DNA of 64,000 nucleotides. It comes from Anaerolineales bacterium. Its GTDB lineage: Bacteria > Chloroflexota > Anaerolineae > Anaerolineales > Villigracilaceae. The notes beneath the pieces were generated by a model. That model worked only from the letters and a program-made list of their open reading frames with translations. It was not told the DNA's origin and did no database searches. Where the stretch lies: the NCBI GenBank assembly GCA_030583905.1, contig CP129481.1, forward strand, positions 1,922,001 through 1,986,000, in the 5' to 3' direction. This document shows, piece by piece, positions 29,613 to 38,923 of the stretch. Every line of letters begins with the position of its first letter. Within the stretch, counting starts at the first letter, position 1. A program made the position numbers and the translations under genes.

Positions 29613-30398
29613 ATGGCACATTCACAGGACAAATCCTCCGCCCTTGGTCAGGGCGTGGTGATCTTCATCTATCTGACTGTATTGACCATAATCGAATTCT
29701 TTGTCGCGGTGGCGTTCGACGCCGTCCCGCTTCTCATCGTGGTTGCCGTCATCAAAGCCGCGCTGGTCATGTACTATTACATGCACATCTACAAGTTGAA
29801 CAACGACGATGGCGCCGACGAACATTCCTACAAATTCAAGACCGGGACGAATCGTATCGGCTTGTGGCTGTTCCTGCTTTCGGACGGTTTTGTCTTCGCC
29901 GGTCTGCTCGTGATGCGCGCCAACCTGCTTGGCTTGACCCGTCCCGAACAATTGGATCAGAACCTCGGTCTTGCTGTGACCGCCGTGCTCCTGATCTCGT
30001 CCTTCTTCATGAACCGCGGTGAGACCGCCATGTCCTATGGCGATGTCAAAACCTTCATGAACAACACGCTCATCACGTTTGTGCTGGGACTCGCCTTCTT
30101 CCTCGGAGTGGTTTTCGTGGAATGGCGTCTGGCGGCTGAGCATGGATTGACTGCCACCTTTGGCAACCCAGCCATAGGTCCGATGGGAGGCGTGTTCTAC
30201 ATGATGACAGGCATGCACGCGTTCCACGTCCTGACCGGCTTGATCTTCCTGGCTGTCGTCTGGAACAACGCGCGCAAGGGCTTGTATACGGCTGAAAAAC
30301 ACTGGGGCGTGGAAGCCGCCGCGGTCTACTGGCACTTCGTGGATTTGGTGTGGATCTTCTTCTATCCCGCTTTGTATCTGATCGGCAGGGCTGTATAA
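29613..30398 (+). CDS. Cytochrome c oxidase subunit IV-III fusion
   Basis: This 261-aa membrane protein joins two oxidase subunits. Residues about 10-65 match the small prokaryotic subunit IV/CtaF: two hydrophobic helices ending in VMYYYMHIYKL. Residues about 80-261 match subunit III: five helices with LFLLSDGFVFAGLL, GMHAFHVLTGLI and HFVDLVWIFFYP. In most bacteria these are separate genes. ATG 29613 follows AAAGGTGA; a GTG four codons earlier is possible. It is third in the operon and is followed by a strong terminator. Confidence 0.88.
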   Translation: MAHSQDKSSALGQGVVIFIYLTVLTIIEFFVAVAFDAVPLLIVVAVIKAALVMYYYMHIYKLNNDDGADEHSYKFKTGTNRIGLWLFLLSDGFVFAGLLVMRANLLGLTRPEQLDQNLGLAVTAVLLISSFFMNRGETAMSYGDVKTFMNNTLITFVLGLAFFLGVVFVEWRLAAEHGLTATFGNPAIGPMGGVFYMMTGMHAFHVLTGLIFLAVVWNNARKGLYTAEKHWGVEAAAVYWHFVDLVWIFFYPALYLIGRAV

Positions 30399-30404
30399 CC
30401 AAAG

Positions 30405-30440
30405 AAACTCCGCCGCCGACGAGGCGGCGGAGTTTTTATT
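30405..30440 (+). terminator. Terminator of the coxBAC operon
   Basis: An 11-bp GC-rich stem (30407-30417 with 30423-30433, loop GACGA) is followed by TTTTATT. Confidence 0.88.
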
Positions 30441-30466
30441 GCCGATTAATCAATCTTTGGTATAAA
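30439..30466 (+). promoter_or_regulatory. Promoter of the sco gene cluster
   Basis: TTGCCG (30439-30444) and TATAAA (30461-30466, preceded by TGG) are 16 nt apart, directly after the coxBAC terminator. The assembly genes therefore form a second transcription unit. Confidence 0.6.
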
Positions 30467-30491
30467 GGGGATATCATATTTGGGAGCATCC

Positions 30492-31094
30492 ATGGATAAA
30501 CGCATCTTTTATGCCGGGCTGGCGGTTTTTTTTGCAGTGACGCTTGGCATTTTTCTCACGGTCATCCTTTCAAGACCGGCAAACTTTCGCGGAACGATGT
30601 ACGCCGAGCCGTTTCCGCCTGCGCCTGATTTTGCATTGACGGACGCGGATGGAAAGGTTCAGCGCTTGAGCGACTATCGCGGCAGGATCGTCCTGCTCTT
30701 TTTCGGATATATGTACTGCCCGGATGTCTGTCCTGCCACACTGGCAGAGATGAAACTGGCAGTGGATCAACTCAAAGGCGACGCGGATCAGGTACAGGTG
30801 GTCTTTATTTCTGTGGATCCGCAACGGGATACGTCTGAAGCGGTGCAGGGATATGTCGAGCGCTTCAATCCTTCCTTCCTTGGTTTGAGCGGCACACAGG
30901 ATGAACTCGAGCCGATCTGGAGCGGGTACGGCGTGTTTCGGGAAGTGGTGGAAGGAACATCAGAGACCAATTACATCATCAACCACACCGCCCGCGTCAC
31001 CTTGATCGACCAGGATGGGAACATGCGCCTGACGTACGGTTTCCAAACGCCGCCCGAAGACATTGCCCATGATATTAGGATTCTTTTGAAATAG
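30492..31094 (+). CDS. sco: SCO1/SenC copper chaperone
   Basis: It delivers copper to the CuA site of oxidase. The 200-aa protein has an N-terminal membrane anchor, a thioredoxin fold, the copper motif CPDVC (Cys76, Cys80) and the third ligand His165 (INHTARV). ATG 30492 gives the normal SCO anchor; a TTG four codons upstream is possible. It heads the assembly-gene operon. Confidence 0.95.
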   Translation: MDKRIFYAGLAVFFAVTLGIFLTVILSRPANFRGTMYAEPFPPAPDFALTDADGKVQRLSDYRGRIVLLFFGYMYCPDVCPATLAEMKLAVDQLKGDADQVQVVFISVDPQRDTSEAVQGYVERFNPSFLGLSGTQDELEPIWSGYGVFREVVEGTSETNYIINHTARVTLIDQDGNMRLTYGFQTPPEDIAHDIRILLK

Positions 31095-31099
31095 AAATC

Positions 31100-31612
31100 A
31101 TGTCGAAAACCATTGTAAGACGCATCTTGTTTTCCCTGCTGTTTGGCTTGCTGGTCGGTATTGCGCTTAGCGAGATCACCTTTGTCTTTTTGGGCAGAAC
31201 AGCAAGGGAGCCGCAAACCATCACAGTGACCGTCCCGCAGGGAACAGCGGAACTTGTGGCGCGCGGCGAACAGCCTCCCACGCTTCCGGAAGGCATGACC
31301 TTTGTGGTGGGGGATGTGCTTGTCATCAAGAATGAGGACACTGTCGATCATCAGCTGGGTCCGCTTTGGGTTCCGGCGGGAACATCCGGTCAACTGACGC
31401 TGGGCAAGCCGGAAAGCCTCGCCTACGAATGTTCCTTCCAGGCGGATAACTATATCGGTTTGGATGTCTATGAACCACTCACATGGGGAACGCGGGTGTA
31501 TGGCATTCTGTTTGCCGGGATCCCAATGGGAATTTTGATCGCCCTATACGCCTCCATCCTGCCTGTAAAGAACGGCGCGAAACATGCTTCTGCGAAAAAT
31601 GTTCAGCCCTAA
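31100..31612 (+). CDS. Cupredoxin-like membrane protein in oxidase assembly operon
   Basis: This 170-aa protein has TM segments near both ends (about residues 8-30 and 132-154) and a beta-rich domain between. The middle has a cupredoxin-like pattern: FVVGDVLVIKNEDTVDHQLG, then WVPAGTSGQLTL, then SLAYECSFQ. His (DHQLG) and Cys (YECSF) are candidate copper ligands. Its place between sco and surf1 suggests a role in copper delivery or haem insertion (inference). I do not recognise a named family. Confidence 0.65.
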   Translation: MSKTIVRRILFSLLFGLLVGIALSEITFVFLGRTAREPQTITVTVPQGTAELVARGEQPPTLPEGMTFVVGDVLVIKNEDTVDHQLGPLWVPAGTSGQLTLGKPESLAYECSFQADNYIGLDVYEPLTWGTRVYGILFAGIPMGILIALYASILPVKNGAKHASAKNVQP

Positions 31613-32300
31613 GTGGCTGTTGACAACCCTGCTCGTTTTCATCGGTACCGCGGTTTGCATCCGGCTTGGCATCTGGCAGTTGGATCGGCTCGAAGGTCGC
31701 CGCGCGTTCAACACGCAGGTCGAGTCCATGCGTGCGGCTGAACAACTGGATTTGAACGTCGACACGCCCGCTGATATCACTTCGATGGAATGGCGCGCGG
31801 TGACGGTCACCGGCGAATACGATTTCGAGAATCAGGTCGCGCTTCGGAATCAATATTACGGGAATCAATACGGATACCATTTGATCACCCCGCTTCGTTA
31901 CAACGGGACGGTTGTTCTTGTCAACCGCGGCTGGATCCCCGCTGACGCCGACTGGCGCGAGTTCGATGAGCCGGGTCCGGTCACGGTGACGGGGCAGATC
32001 CGGCTTGGACAGGGCAAACCTGCTTTCGGCGGCGTCGCGGATGCGCTGCCTGCGGATGGCGATCCGTTGAACGTGTGGAATAATCTGGATGTGAAGATGA
32101 TGTCCGCACAGTTCCCATATCCCATTCTCGAAGTGTTCGTTCAACCCGATATGGATGAGAATGACACCGTTCCGCCCATCCCGTACCAGCCTGAAATCGA
32201 ATTGACCGAAGGCTCGCATTTCGGGTATGCTTTGCAGTGGTTCACGTTTGCCACGATTCTGTTCGTTGGTTATCCCTTTTATTTGCGAAAGCAGGATTGA
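31584..32300 (+). CDS. SURF1 family oxidase assembly protein
   Basis: SURF1 helps insert haem a into subunit I. The 238-aa protein has the two-helix layout: N-terminal TM (about 10-28) followed by RLGIWQLDRLEGRRAFN, a periplasmic-side domain with YHLITPLRYNGTVVLVNRGWIP, and a C-terminal TM preceded by HFGYALQWFTFA. The start overlaps the preceding gene by 29 nt; an internal ATG at 31599 is possible. Confidence 0.92.
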   Translation: MLLRKMFSPKWLLTTLLVFIGTAVCIRLGIWQLDRLEGRRAFNTQVESMRAAEQLDLNVDTPADITSMEWRAVTVTGEYDFENQVALRNQYYGNQYGYHLITPLRYNGTVVLVNRGWIPADADWREFDEPGPVTVTGQIRLGQGKPAFGGVADALPADGDPLNVWNNLDVKMMSAQFPYPILEVFVQPDMDENDTVPPIPYQPEIELTEGSHFGYALQWFTFATILFVGYPFYLRKQD

Positions 32301-32303
32301 TCC

Positions 32304-33620
32304 ATGAAATATTCACTGCGCTCATCTTTTGCGCGTCTTGTGCTGGCGTTGTTTGCGTCGGTCTTTTTGTTGACGGTTGTCGGCCGTGTCGTGTCTGTGA
32401 CGGGTGCGTGGGCGCATTGTGTGGGCTGGCCCCTGTGCATTCCGTCTGACCCGCTCGGTTATTGGAAGCTTGCGCACCTTGTGCTGGTGGGAGTTGCTTC
32501 GGTGTTCATGGCGCTGGTGTGGCGCAAAGCCTGGCGCGAACAGCGCGATCAGAAGTTGATCCTGCCGCTTGTCACCGTGACGGGCGTATTGTTCGTGGGG
32601 CAGGCGCTCGTCGGGGCGGTCGAAGTGACGCGTGCCTATCCCATGCATCTGGTGGTTCTGCACGGATTGACAGCGGTTGCTTTGTGGATCTCACTCGGAT
32701 TTCTCGTGTTCACTTCAGGAACGCTGGCAAAGGACAATCCCGAAGTCATCAAATTCGATCGCCGCCAGCGCGCCAAGGATTTCTTTGTGCTTTCCAAGCC
32801 GTTGATCGTGGCTCTGCTTTTGGTGACCACGTATGGCGGTTTGGTGGCGGGGAGCAAGGCGTGGCCCTCCGCTTCGCTCACGTTCTGGACCTTGTTCGGT
32901 GGCGCGCTGGCGGCGGCGGGCTCGAGCGCGCTCAATCAATATATCGATCGCGAACTCGATAAGAAAATGCAGCGCACTGCCAAGCGTCCACTCGCGGATG
33001 GTCGCCTGACTTCCGCCGAAGGGTTGTCCTACGGGCTGGCATTGTGCCTGCTCAGTTATTACGTCATGGCGGGGTTTGTCAACCTGTTGGCGGCGCTGCT
33101 GTCACTGGCGGGTATTTTTTATTATGTCTTTTTCTACAGCGTCTGGTTGAAAAAGGCGACCGTGCAAAACATCGTCATTGGCGGCGGCGCGGGCGCAATT
33201 CCTCCCATGGTGGGTTGGGCGGCGGCGACCGGCGAACTCGGTCTTGCTGCGTGGATCCTGTTTGCCATCGTCTTCATGTGGACCCCGCCGCATTTCTGGG
33301 CGCTGGCAATCGTCCGCATGAAGGATTATGAAAAGGCAGGCGTGCCGATGCTGCCTGTGGTGGAGGGGGAGGAGAAGACTCGCAAGCAGATCCTGATCTA
33401 CACCATCGAGCTGATCGCTGTCACGCTTCTCCTGCCGATCTTCAATCTGGCAGGCACCATTTATCTTTTCTCCGCGCTGATACTGGGCGGCTTCCTGCTC
33501 TATGCGGCGTGGCAGGTCTTTCGCGTTGGCGGCAACAAGGTGGCATGGACGATGTATCGCTGGTCCAGTATGTATCTGGCTTTCATTTTCCTGGCGTTGA
33601 TGATCGATGCGGTGGTGTAG
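32304..33620 (+). CDS. Fusion of four-helix CtaA-like haem A synthase domain and CtaB haem O synthase
   Basis: Residues about 10-140 resemble one half of CtaA/COX15: four helices, VTGAWAHCVGWPLC with paired Cys39 and Cys45, and candidate haem ligands His58 and His120. Residues about 155-438 are CtaB, protoheme IX farnesyltransferase: NQYIDRELDKKM with the Asp-rich prenyl site, RTAKRPL, and WTPPHFWALA. One protein could thus make haem O and convert it to haem A. The usual Glu before the first CtaA His is replaced (KLAH). Activity of the half CtaA is not proven. It is last in the sco operon. Confidence 0.85.
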   Translation: MKYSLRSSFARLVLALFASVFLLTVVGRVVSVTGAWAHCVGWPLCIPSDPLGYWKLAHLVLVGVASVFMALVWRKAWREQRDQKLILPLVTVTGVLFVGQALVGAVEVTRAYPMHLVVLHGLTAVALWISLGFLVFTSGTLAKDNPEVIKFDRRQRAKDFFVLSKPLIVALLLVTTYGGLVAGSKAWPSASLTFWTLFGGALAAAGSSALNQYIDRELDKKMQRTAKRPLADGRLTSAEGLSYGLALCLLSYYVMAGFVNLLAALLSLAGIFYYVFFYSVWLKKATVQNIVIGGGAGAIPPMVGWAAATGELGLAAWILFAIVFMWTPPHFWALAIVRMKDYEKAGVPMLPVVEGEEKTRKQILIYTIELIAVTLLLPIFNLAGTIYLFSALILGGFLLYAAWQVFRVGGNKVAWTMYRWSSMYLAFIFLALMIDAVV

Positions 33621-33665
33621 GTTTATTTTCAAACAAGCCCGCAGGCGGATGCTGAAAACTTGAAT

Positions 33666-35156
33666 CTATCTTTTTATAATAACGGCTGTATCATCCCCGT
33701 ATAGGATTTCCCAGTTCTTTTCCCGGATCAGATGTGTGGCGAGGATGGAATTTGTTTTAATGATCGCCCAGTCGACTTCATATTCTTCAAAGACTTGCTC
33801 CCAATCGCCGCTTAATAGAATGACCGCCTGATATTCCCTTGTAAGAGACTCCCCATAAAAATCGGTCTGACTGTCGATAAAGACAGGCTGACGCGGCTTC
33901 ATGGCGTATTCAAGATACCCTCCCCAGTTGAACTCGTTGAACATATTGCCCTGTTGGGGGTTGTCATTTAGCCATTTGACAGCTTCCACCGGGAAAATGG
34001 ATGGGGCGAATTGATACCTTGAAGTCAAGTTCCCGTGATTGAGGATGATGATTGCGCCAAACAGGATGACGGCGGTCATCTTCCAAAATCCGCCTTGTAG
34101 CTGGCTTTGTAGCTGTAGTGTGCGCAACTCAATTTTCATCAGGAGGGATTCCTTGACAAAAATTTCTTTTATGCATGAACTTAACATAAAAGCGGAGGAA
34201 ATGGCAAATAGCGGAATGTTGCGCGCTACGAGAAGCGCCGCCATTGCCATTCCTGCGTTGAGAAAGACGAGTGCAGGACGGATGGATGCGTTTGTCAGGG
34301 ACGGTAGGGATATGGAAAAGGCGAGCAGGATTAGAAATGGAAGCATTCCCGCGTTATGGAAATTGGGGGACATTGTTTCGGTCGTGTTTTCCAGAATGTA
34401 TCGGCTGTTGTTCCCTAGCAGGGCGATCCAATTGCCCCAGCCGTCGGGAGTGATCACGGAAGCGATCAGGGCAAATATGCCCGTGATAAGGAAGACTTTC
34501 ACTTTACCCACGCCTTCCTGCCGTTTTTTTAGCCATTCCCAAATACTGCCTGCAAAATATGCAAGCCAGGTCAGCAGACCAAAAATGAAGCCTGCGTGGA
34601 TATTCGCCCACAGGATCATCATGCCTGATGCATACGGGATTAATTTCTTCGGTGAATTATGATGCGTTTCAAGTAGGATAATCCATGCTGTCAAGAATAT
34701 AAAGGTGAAGATATGTGGACGGGGAAGCCAGTGCAAACTTGATGCGCCTGCGATCAGAATGATGAGAAATGCACTGAGAATGGGGAGACCGGTCCGCTTG
34801 ACTGCCTCGCCGTAGAGAATCGTAAATGTTGCAGAGATAATCAAGCCTGTCAGAAAGATGACGCCAGCTAGCCCGCCTATGCGGTGGGTGCCAGCCAGCA
34901 GGACTTGAGAAAACCATTCGTATGGAGGGCGGTGATTCCCTTCTCTTGTATGCGAGAGGATGTCCTTCGTCGGTATGCTGCCTGTATCGAGTATGAAATC
35001 TCCAATTGCCAGGTGCCGCCCGAGGTCCGAATCAATGTTGAGCATGCGCCCGCCGAGCAGATAGACCGCAAAGAGGAGCGATACGAACAGTACATCGCTC
35101 AACGATGGCAGAATCCTTGTAATGATCCATAGTTTTTTTGGTTGCACTGTTTCCAT
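33666..35156 (-). CDS. Polytopic membrane protein, GT-C-like
   Basis: This 496-aa protein has about ten hydrophobic segments (residues about 15-390) followed by a soluble C-terminal domain. The early loop has NIDSDLGRHLAIGDFI and an Asp/Glu-containing region like GT-C glycosyltransferases. The tail has FPVEAVKWLNDNPQQGNMFN, then WGGYLEYA and FIDSQTDFYG, seen in uncharacterised bacterial membrane proteins. The substrate is unknown. The DNA is visibly more AT-rich than its neighbours. I chose ATG 35156; the longer frame runs through the sigma-factor terminator hairpin. Confidence 0.65.
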   Translation of the reverse strand: METVQPKKLWIITRILPSLSDVLFVSLLFAVYLLGGRMLNIDSDLGRHLAIGDFILDTGSIPTKDILSHTREGNHRPPYEWFSQVLLAGTHRIGGLAGVIFLTGLIISATFTILYGEAVKRTGLPILSAFLIILIAGASSLHWLPRPHIFTFIFLTAWIILLETHHNSPKKLIPYASGMMILWANIHAGFIFGLLTWLAYFAGSIWEWLKKRQEGVGKVKVFLITGIFALIASVITPDGWGNWIALLGNNSRYILENTTETMSPNFHNAGMLPFLILLAFSISLPSLTNASIRPALVFLNAGMAMAALLVARNIPLFAISSAFMLSSCIKEIFVKESLLMKIELRTLQLQSQLQGGFWKMTAVILFGAIIILNHGNLTSRYQFAPSIFPVEAVKWLNDNPQQGNMFNEFNWGGYLEYAMKPRQPVFIDSQTDFYGESLTREYQAVILLSGDWEQVFEEYEVDWAIIKTNSILATHLIREKNWEILYGDDTAVIIKR

Positions 35157-35204
35157 GTGAAAGTGATCAATCTGCTGGTTGTGGATATTCCTGCCAATGA
35201 TAAA

Positions 35205-35232
35205 GGAAGCCCTTGAAAAATCAAGGGCTTCC
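35205..35232 (-). terminator. Terminator of the housekeeping sigma factor gene
   Basis: A perfect 12-bp stem GGAAGCCCTTGA/TCAAGGGCTTCC with a 4-nt loop is followed on the minus strand by a short T-tract. Confidence 0.7.
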
Positions 35233-35247
35233 AAATTTGTTTGAGTT

Positions 35248-36462
35248 TTACTCGCCGAGATAATCCCGCAATTTCCTGCGGATGGACGGGTGGCGCAGGC
35301 GGCTCAACGCCTGTGCCTCGATCTGGCGCACACGCTCGCGCGTGACGCCCATCTTGCGTCCCACTTCCTCGAGAGTGTATGCCTGACCATCCAGCAGACC
35401 GTACCGTAATTGCAATATACGGACCTCGCGCGGCGGCAAACCGTTCAGCACTTCGCCGAGGTGTTCGCGCAGCAGGTTGTAAGTGGCGGTATCGTCGGGC
35501 GGGGGAGCCTCGTCGTCTTCGATGAAATCACCCAGCACCGAATCTTCCTCGTCGTCAGTCGGGGTCTCCAGCGAAAGCGGACGGCGCGCCACCTGGATCA
35601 TATTCTCGACCTTTTTCGGCGGGACATCCAACGCTTCGGCAAGCTCCTCCACGCTGGGTTCGCGTCCAAGCCTTTGTGTGAGCTGATGCTGGATTCGCAG
35701 AAGTTTGTTGATCTGGTCGCCCATGTGGACCGGTACGCGGATGGTGCGTCCCTGATCGGCAATGGCGCGTGTGACTGCCTGACGGATCCACCATGTGGCG
35801 TACGTGGAGAATTTATGTCCGCGGCGGTAATCGAATTTCTTGGTCGCGCGGATCAGACCGATATTGCCTTCCTGGATCAAATCGAGGAAGGGCACGCCGC
35901 GTCCCATATACTTTTTAGCGACGGAAATGACAAGGCGGGAGTTTGCCGTGATCAGATGCTCGCGCGCCGCCCAGCCGTCTTCGATGAAACGGCGGAGTTC
36001 AAGCCGCCGCTTGGGAGAAACGCTCCCATGTGCCAGTTCCTCGCGGGCGGTGCGTCCGCGCTCGATGCGCTGGGCAAGCTGGACTTCCTCTGTGGCGGTC
36101 AGCAGCGGAACGCGGCTGACTTCCTTCAAGTACAGACCAATCGTATCGTCGGTGTCGATATTTGCCAGATAATCATCCAGCGAGAGATCGGGTTCCGGCT
36201 CCGATTCGCCGCTTTCCTCCACCGCCGCCAGTTCATCCTCGGTCGGTTCCGGCATGACGGTGTCCTCGACGAACGGAATACCCGCGCTTAACAAAGCAGA
36301 GAACGCCTCCTCCAATTGCTCGACATCCTGCTCGGCTTCGGGGAAGAAGTGCAGGATGTCGTCCAACGTCACATACGATTTTTGCCGCCCCAGTTCGATC
36401 AGTCTTGCAATTGCGGGAAACTCTTCTTCGTCGTCGACCATCAATATTTTCTCTACATCCAT
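35248..36462 (-). CDS. sigA: Primary RNA polymerase sigma factor (SigA/RpoD)
   Basis: This 404-aa sigma-70 protein has an acidic N-terminal region 1.1-like part, region 1.2 ([18 protein letters not shown]), region 2 ([19 protein letters not shown], then [14 protein letters not shown]), region 3, and region 4 with LRYGLLDG and [15 protein letters not shown]. The combination with region 1.1 and 1.2 marks a primary factor. A promoter lies at 36502-36530 (minus) and the gene ends in its own hairpin. Confidence 0.95.
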   Translation of the reverse strand: MDVEKILMVDDEEEFPAIARLIELGRQKSYVTLDDILHFFPEAEQDVEQLEEAFSALLSAGIPFVEDTVMPEPTEDELAAVEESGESEPEPDLSLDDYLANIDTDDTIGLYLKEVSRVPLLTATEEVQLAQRIERGRTAREELAHGSVSPKRRLELRRFIEDGWAAREHLITANSRLVISVAKKYMGRGVPFLDLIQEGNIGLIRATKKFDYRRGHKFSTYATWWIRQAVTRAIADQGRTIRVPVHMGDQINKLLRIQHQLTQRLGREPSVEELAEALDVPPKKVENMIQVARRPLSLETPTDDEEDSVLGDFIEDDEAPPPDDTATYNLLREHLGEVLNGLPPREVRILQLRYGLLDGQAYTLEEVGRKMGVTRERVRQIEAQALSRLRHPSIRRKLRDYLGE

Positions 36463-36501
36463 TCAAATATCCAACTTTCGGTAAAAATTTTCCTTCAAAC
36501 T

Positions 36502-36530
36502 AGAATACACTTTTTTAAGGTGAAAAGCAA
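36502..36530 (-). promoter_or_regulatory. Promoter of sigA
   Basis: On the minus strand TTGCTT (36525-36530) and TATTCT (36502-36507) are 17 nt apart, giving a leader of about 33 nt before the start. Confidence 0.65.
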
Positions 36531-36586
36531 TACCTGCCCATCCTTACAGATGCTTTGCAACGCATTTGTATTACGCTGGAACAGGC

Positions 36587-37315
36587 TTAAGGAGTGGGAG
36601 TTGCTTCCAGTGTGGGTGCAGCCTCGGTGGGCGGAACAGGCGTCTCGGTCGGTGGAGGCGGAGTGGGGGTGTTCAGGTAGGGCGGGAAGTTTGCAAGATT
36701 GGTCAGCGAGTCGATCCCGCTCAAGGTCAGGATCACGACCCGGCTCCCGTCCACGCGCACGTAATATCCGCTGCTGCTGGGGGTGGCATCGCCGACCTCC
36801 AGAGTGCTGGTGCTTCCGTCCGCAAATTGGACGGTGATGATATAGGCGGGCTCGTCCAAGCCAAAGACGCTCGCATCGGATGCGTTTTCGATTTCATCCA
36901 CGATGTTGAGCGATGTGAGTTGGGACGCTGCCGCCTCAGCCAAGCCGGGGTCTGCTTCTATTTCGAAGGGCAGGGTCAACACCCAGGCATTGTCCCCGTC
37001 CCGCTCCACGCGGACGGTTTCACCCTCGGCAGGCTGGACCTCGATGCTGTTCGCAACGCGGTCATCGGCAAAGAGAAACTCGGATTCTTCGATGGTGAAC
37101 ATCTCCGGTGTTACAGCTTCTTCTGTGCCTTCATCCCCCTGCTGGTTCAGGTAATACGCGGCGCCGATCATCAGCGCGAGCACAAACAGGGTGACCCATG
37201 TCCCTGCGCGGAACAGGGGTTTTCTTTGCTTTGGGGCAGCGGTTTCCTTTTGTTTTTGCGAACGGGTGGTTCGCGGTGATTTCGTTGCGGTTTTTGTCGT
37301 TTTGCGGGGAGCCAT
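36587..37315 (-). CDS. DUF4340 domain protein, last gene of Gld-like ABC operon
   Basis: This 242-aa protein has a Lys/Arg/Thr-rich cytoplasmic N-terminus, one TM helix (about 39-57), an extracytoplasmic domain with the DUF4340 pattern (VFGLDEPAYIITVQFADG, then SGYYVRVDGSRVVILTLSG), and a Thr/Pro-rich C-terminal tail. It follows the GldG-like gene by 3 nt. The family is regularly linked with GldF/GldG transporters; its function is unknown. Confidence 0.8.
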   Translation of the reverse strand: MAPRKTTKTATKSPRTTRSQKQKETAAPKQRKPLFRAGTWVTLFVLALMIGAAYYLNQQGDEGTEEAVTPEMFTIEESEFLFADDRVANSIEVQPAEGETVRVERDGDNAWVLTLPFEIEADPGLAEAAASQLTSLNIVDEIENASDASVFGLDEPAYIITVQFADGSTSTLEVGDATPSSSGYYVRVDGSRVVILTLSGIDSLTNLANFPPYLNTPTPPPPTETPVPPTEAAPTLEATPTP

Positions 37316-37318
37316 TCA

Positions 37319-38923
37319 CTAGCCTCTCTTGCGGCGTGCGACCCATGCGGAAATACCCGAGACGATCACCATGCCTGGCAGGACGATGACGGACACAAGC
37401 ACAAGGATGATGAAGACGATCTGGGAAGGTGGCACAAAGGTCCGTTGGGTGGCGGGGCGGGTGGTGAGGGTAAGCTGGTCTTCCTGCTCTGCCGCCCAGT
37501 CCACCGAGTTGATGAACATGTTGCCGTTGCCGTATACGTCAAAATTGCCGTCGATGACGAAGAGGGAGTTCCCGAAGACGACCACCCTTCCAGAAGTGAC
37601 GGTGTTTTCGCCGACTGCAGCCAGGTACAGCGGACCGAGATTATCCACACCTTCGTCGTATTGATATTGCTCGGCGGTCTCGTCGTAGCTGGTTTCACCC
37701 CAGGAGTTATCGGATGTGAACATGAGCGGCGTGGCTACGATCTCCATGGATTCGGATGGAGTCACGCTGATGCTGCGCGCCTGCGGCATGATAACGGCGT
37801 AGTTGATGCTCAGGTTCTGGGTGATGGGGTGGGGGGTGATGCCGGCGGAAATGGCATTCAGCGGCTGCTGGCTGGCAAAGTCGAAGATGAAATCATCGTT
37901 CAAGGTGATGCCCCAATCGCTCTCGAGATAATTGGCGAGCGGGTCGGCAGCATTGCCGAACTCGGTGAAGGGAATCGGATCCTGCATCACGATCAGGGAG
38001 CCGCCTGCCGCGACGAAATCCTTAAGCAGATTGACTTCCTGCGCTGTGAGCGGTTTCTGTGGTCCGGCAACAATGATCACATCCGCATCTTTCGGGATGC
38101 TGCTTTGTGAGAGCAGGTTGAGCGTGTCCACGACATAATTTTTCGATTCGAGCGTGCTTTTCGCGATGGTAAAACTGCGCTCACTGCCCGCGCTGAGGGC
38201 GGCTTCGCCATGTCCCTGCAGGAAGTAAACTGTGCGCGATTCCGGGCTGATGAGGCGGATCATGGTGCGCGCCAGTTCGGTTTCGGATGCGAAGGATGCG
38301 ATCTCTTTCGCCTCGCCCATCTGCAGAAGGATCTTACCGTCACCAGTAATGCCGGCTTCGCGCGCGGCGATCGGGTCAAGGTCTGGGTTGACGAATTGAT
38401 AGTCGAAGTTGCCGCCGCTGTTCGTCTTGAACTTGATCAGTAGATCTTCGGCAGTGGAACGGTCCAGGCTGCTGGAATAAAACGCGGTGGCGGTTACCTT
38501 GGCGGGCAGTGCGGAGAGAATGTCCATGGTCTCCGAAGCCAGCGTGTTGGATTTGTCTTCCGTCCAATCCCACGATTTGGGATTGTTGAAGACAATGTAG
38601 TTCGCCACGAAGATCACGCCGATGAATGCCAGGGTGAGGATCAGTGAATTCGAGCCGTAGCGAGCCTGACGTCCAGTTAAGAAGCGGCGCACAGTATCCG
38701 GGCTCATCATGGCGTATGCCGCCAGTCCGATCACCAGCAAGCCGATGCTGATCTGCAGAACGAGGGTGAGCGTGTCGCGCTGTTCGGGAGACAGGTTGAA
38801 CATGCCGACCGCCAGCAGGGCATTGGCAGAGACGAGCAAGCCCGAAACGACACAGGCGACCAGCGCAAGGATCAGACCGATAAAGGCATATTTTGCGTAG
38901 GGATTTTTCTTTTTACCAGCCAT
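37319..38923 (-). CDS. GldG-like ABC transporter auxiliary protein
   Basis: This 534-aa protein has two N-terminal TM helices, a third near residue 90, a large extracytoplasmic domain, and a C-terminal TM. The pattern LIKFKTNSGGNFDYQFVNPD, then YFLQGHGEAAL, then ADVIIVAGPQKPL is the GldG/ABC-type uncharacterised transport domain. ATG 38923 overlaps the permease stop as TAATG, so translation is coupled; a start three codons earlier is possible. In gliding bacteria GldG works with GldA and GldF; here the cargo is unknown. Confidence 0.85.
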   Translation of the reverse strand: MAGKKKNPYAKYAFIGLILALVACVVSGLLVSANALLAVGMFNLSPEQRDTLTLVLQISIGLLVIGLAAYAMMSPDTVRRFLTGRQARYGSNSLILTLAFIGVIFVANYIVFNNPKSWDWTEDKSNTLASETMDILSALPAKVTATAFYSSSLDRSTAEDLLIKFKTNSGGNFDYQFVNPDLDPIAAREAGITGDGKILLQMGEAKEIASFASETELARTMIRLISPESRTVYFLQGHGEAALSAGSERSFTIAKSTLESKNYVVDTLNLLSQSSIPKDADVIIVAGPQKPLTAQEVNLLKDFVAAGGSLIVMQDPIPFTEFGNAADPLANYLESDWGITLNDDFIFDFASQQPLNAISAGITPHPITQNLSINYAVIMPQARSISVTPSESMEIVATPLMFTSDNSWGETSYDETAEQYQYDEGVDNLGPLYLAAVGENTVTSGRVVVFGNSLFVIDGNFDVYGNGNMFINSVDWAAEQEDQLTLTTRPATQRTFVPPSQIVFIILVLVSVIVLPGMVIVSGISAWVARRKRG

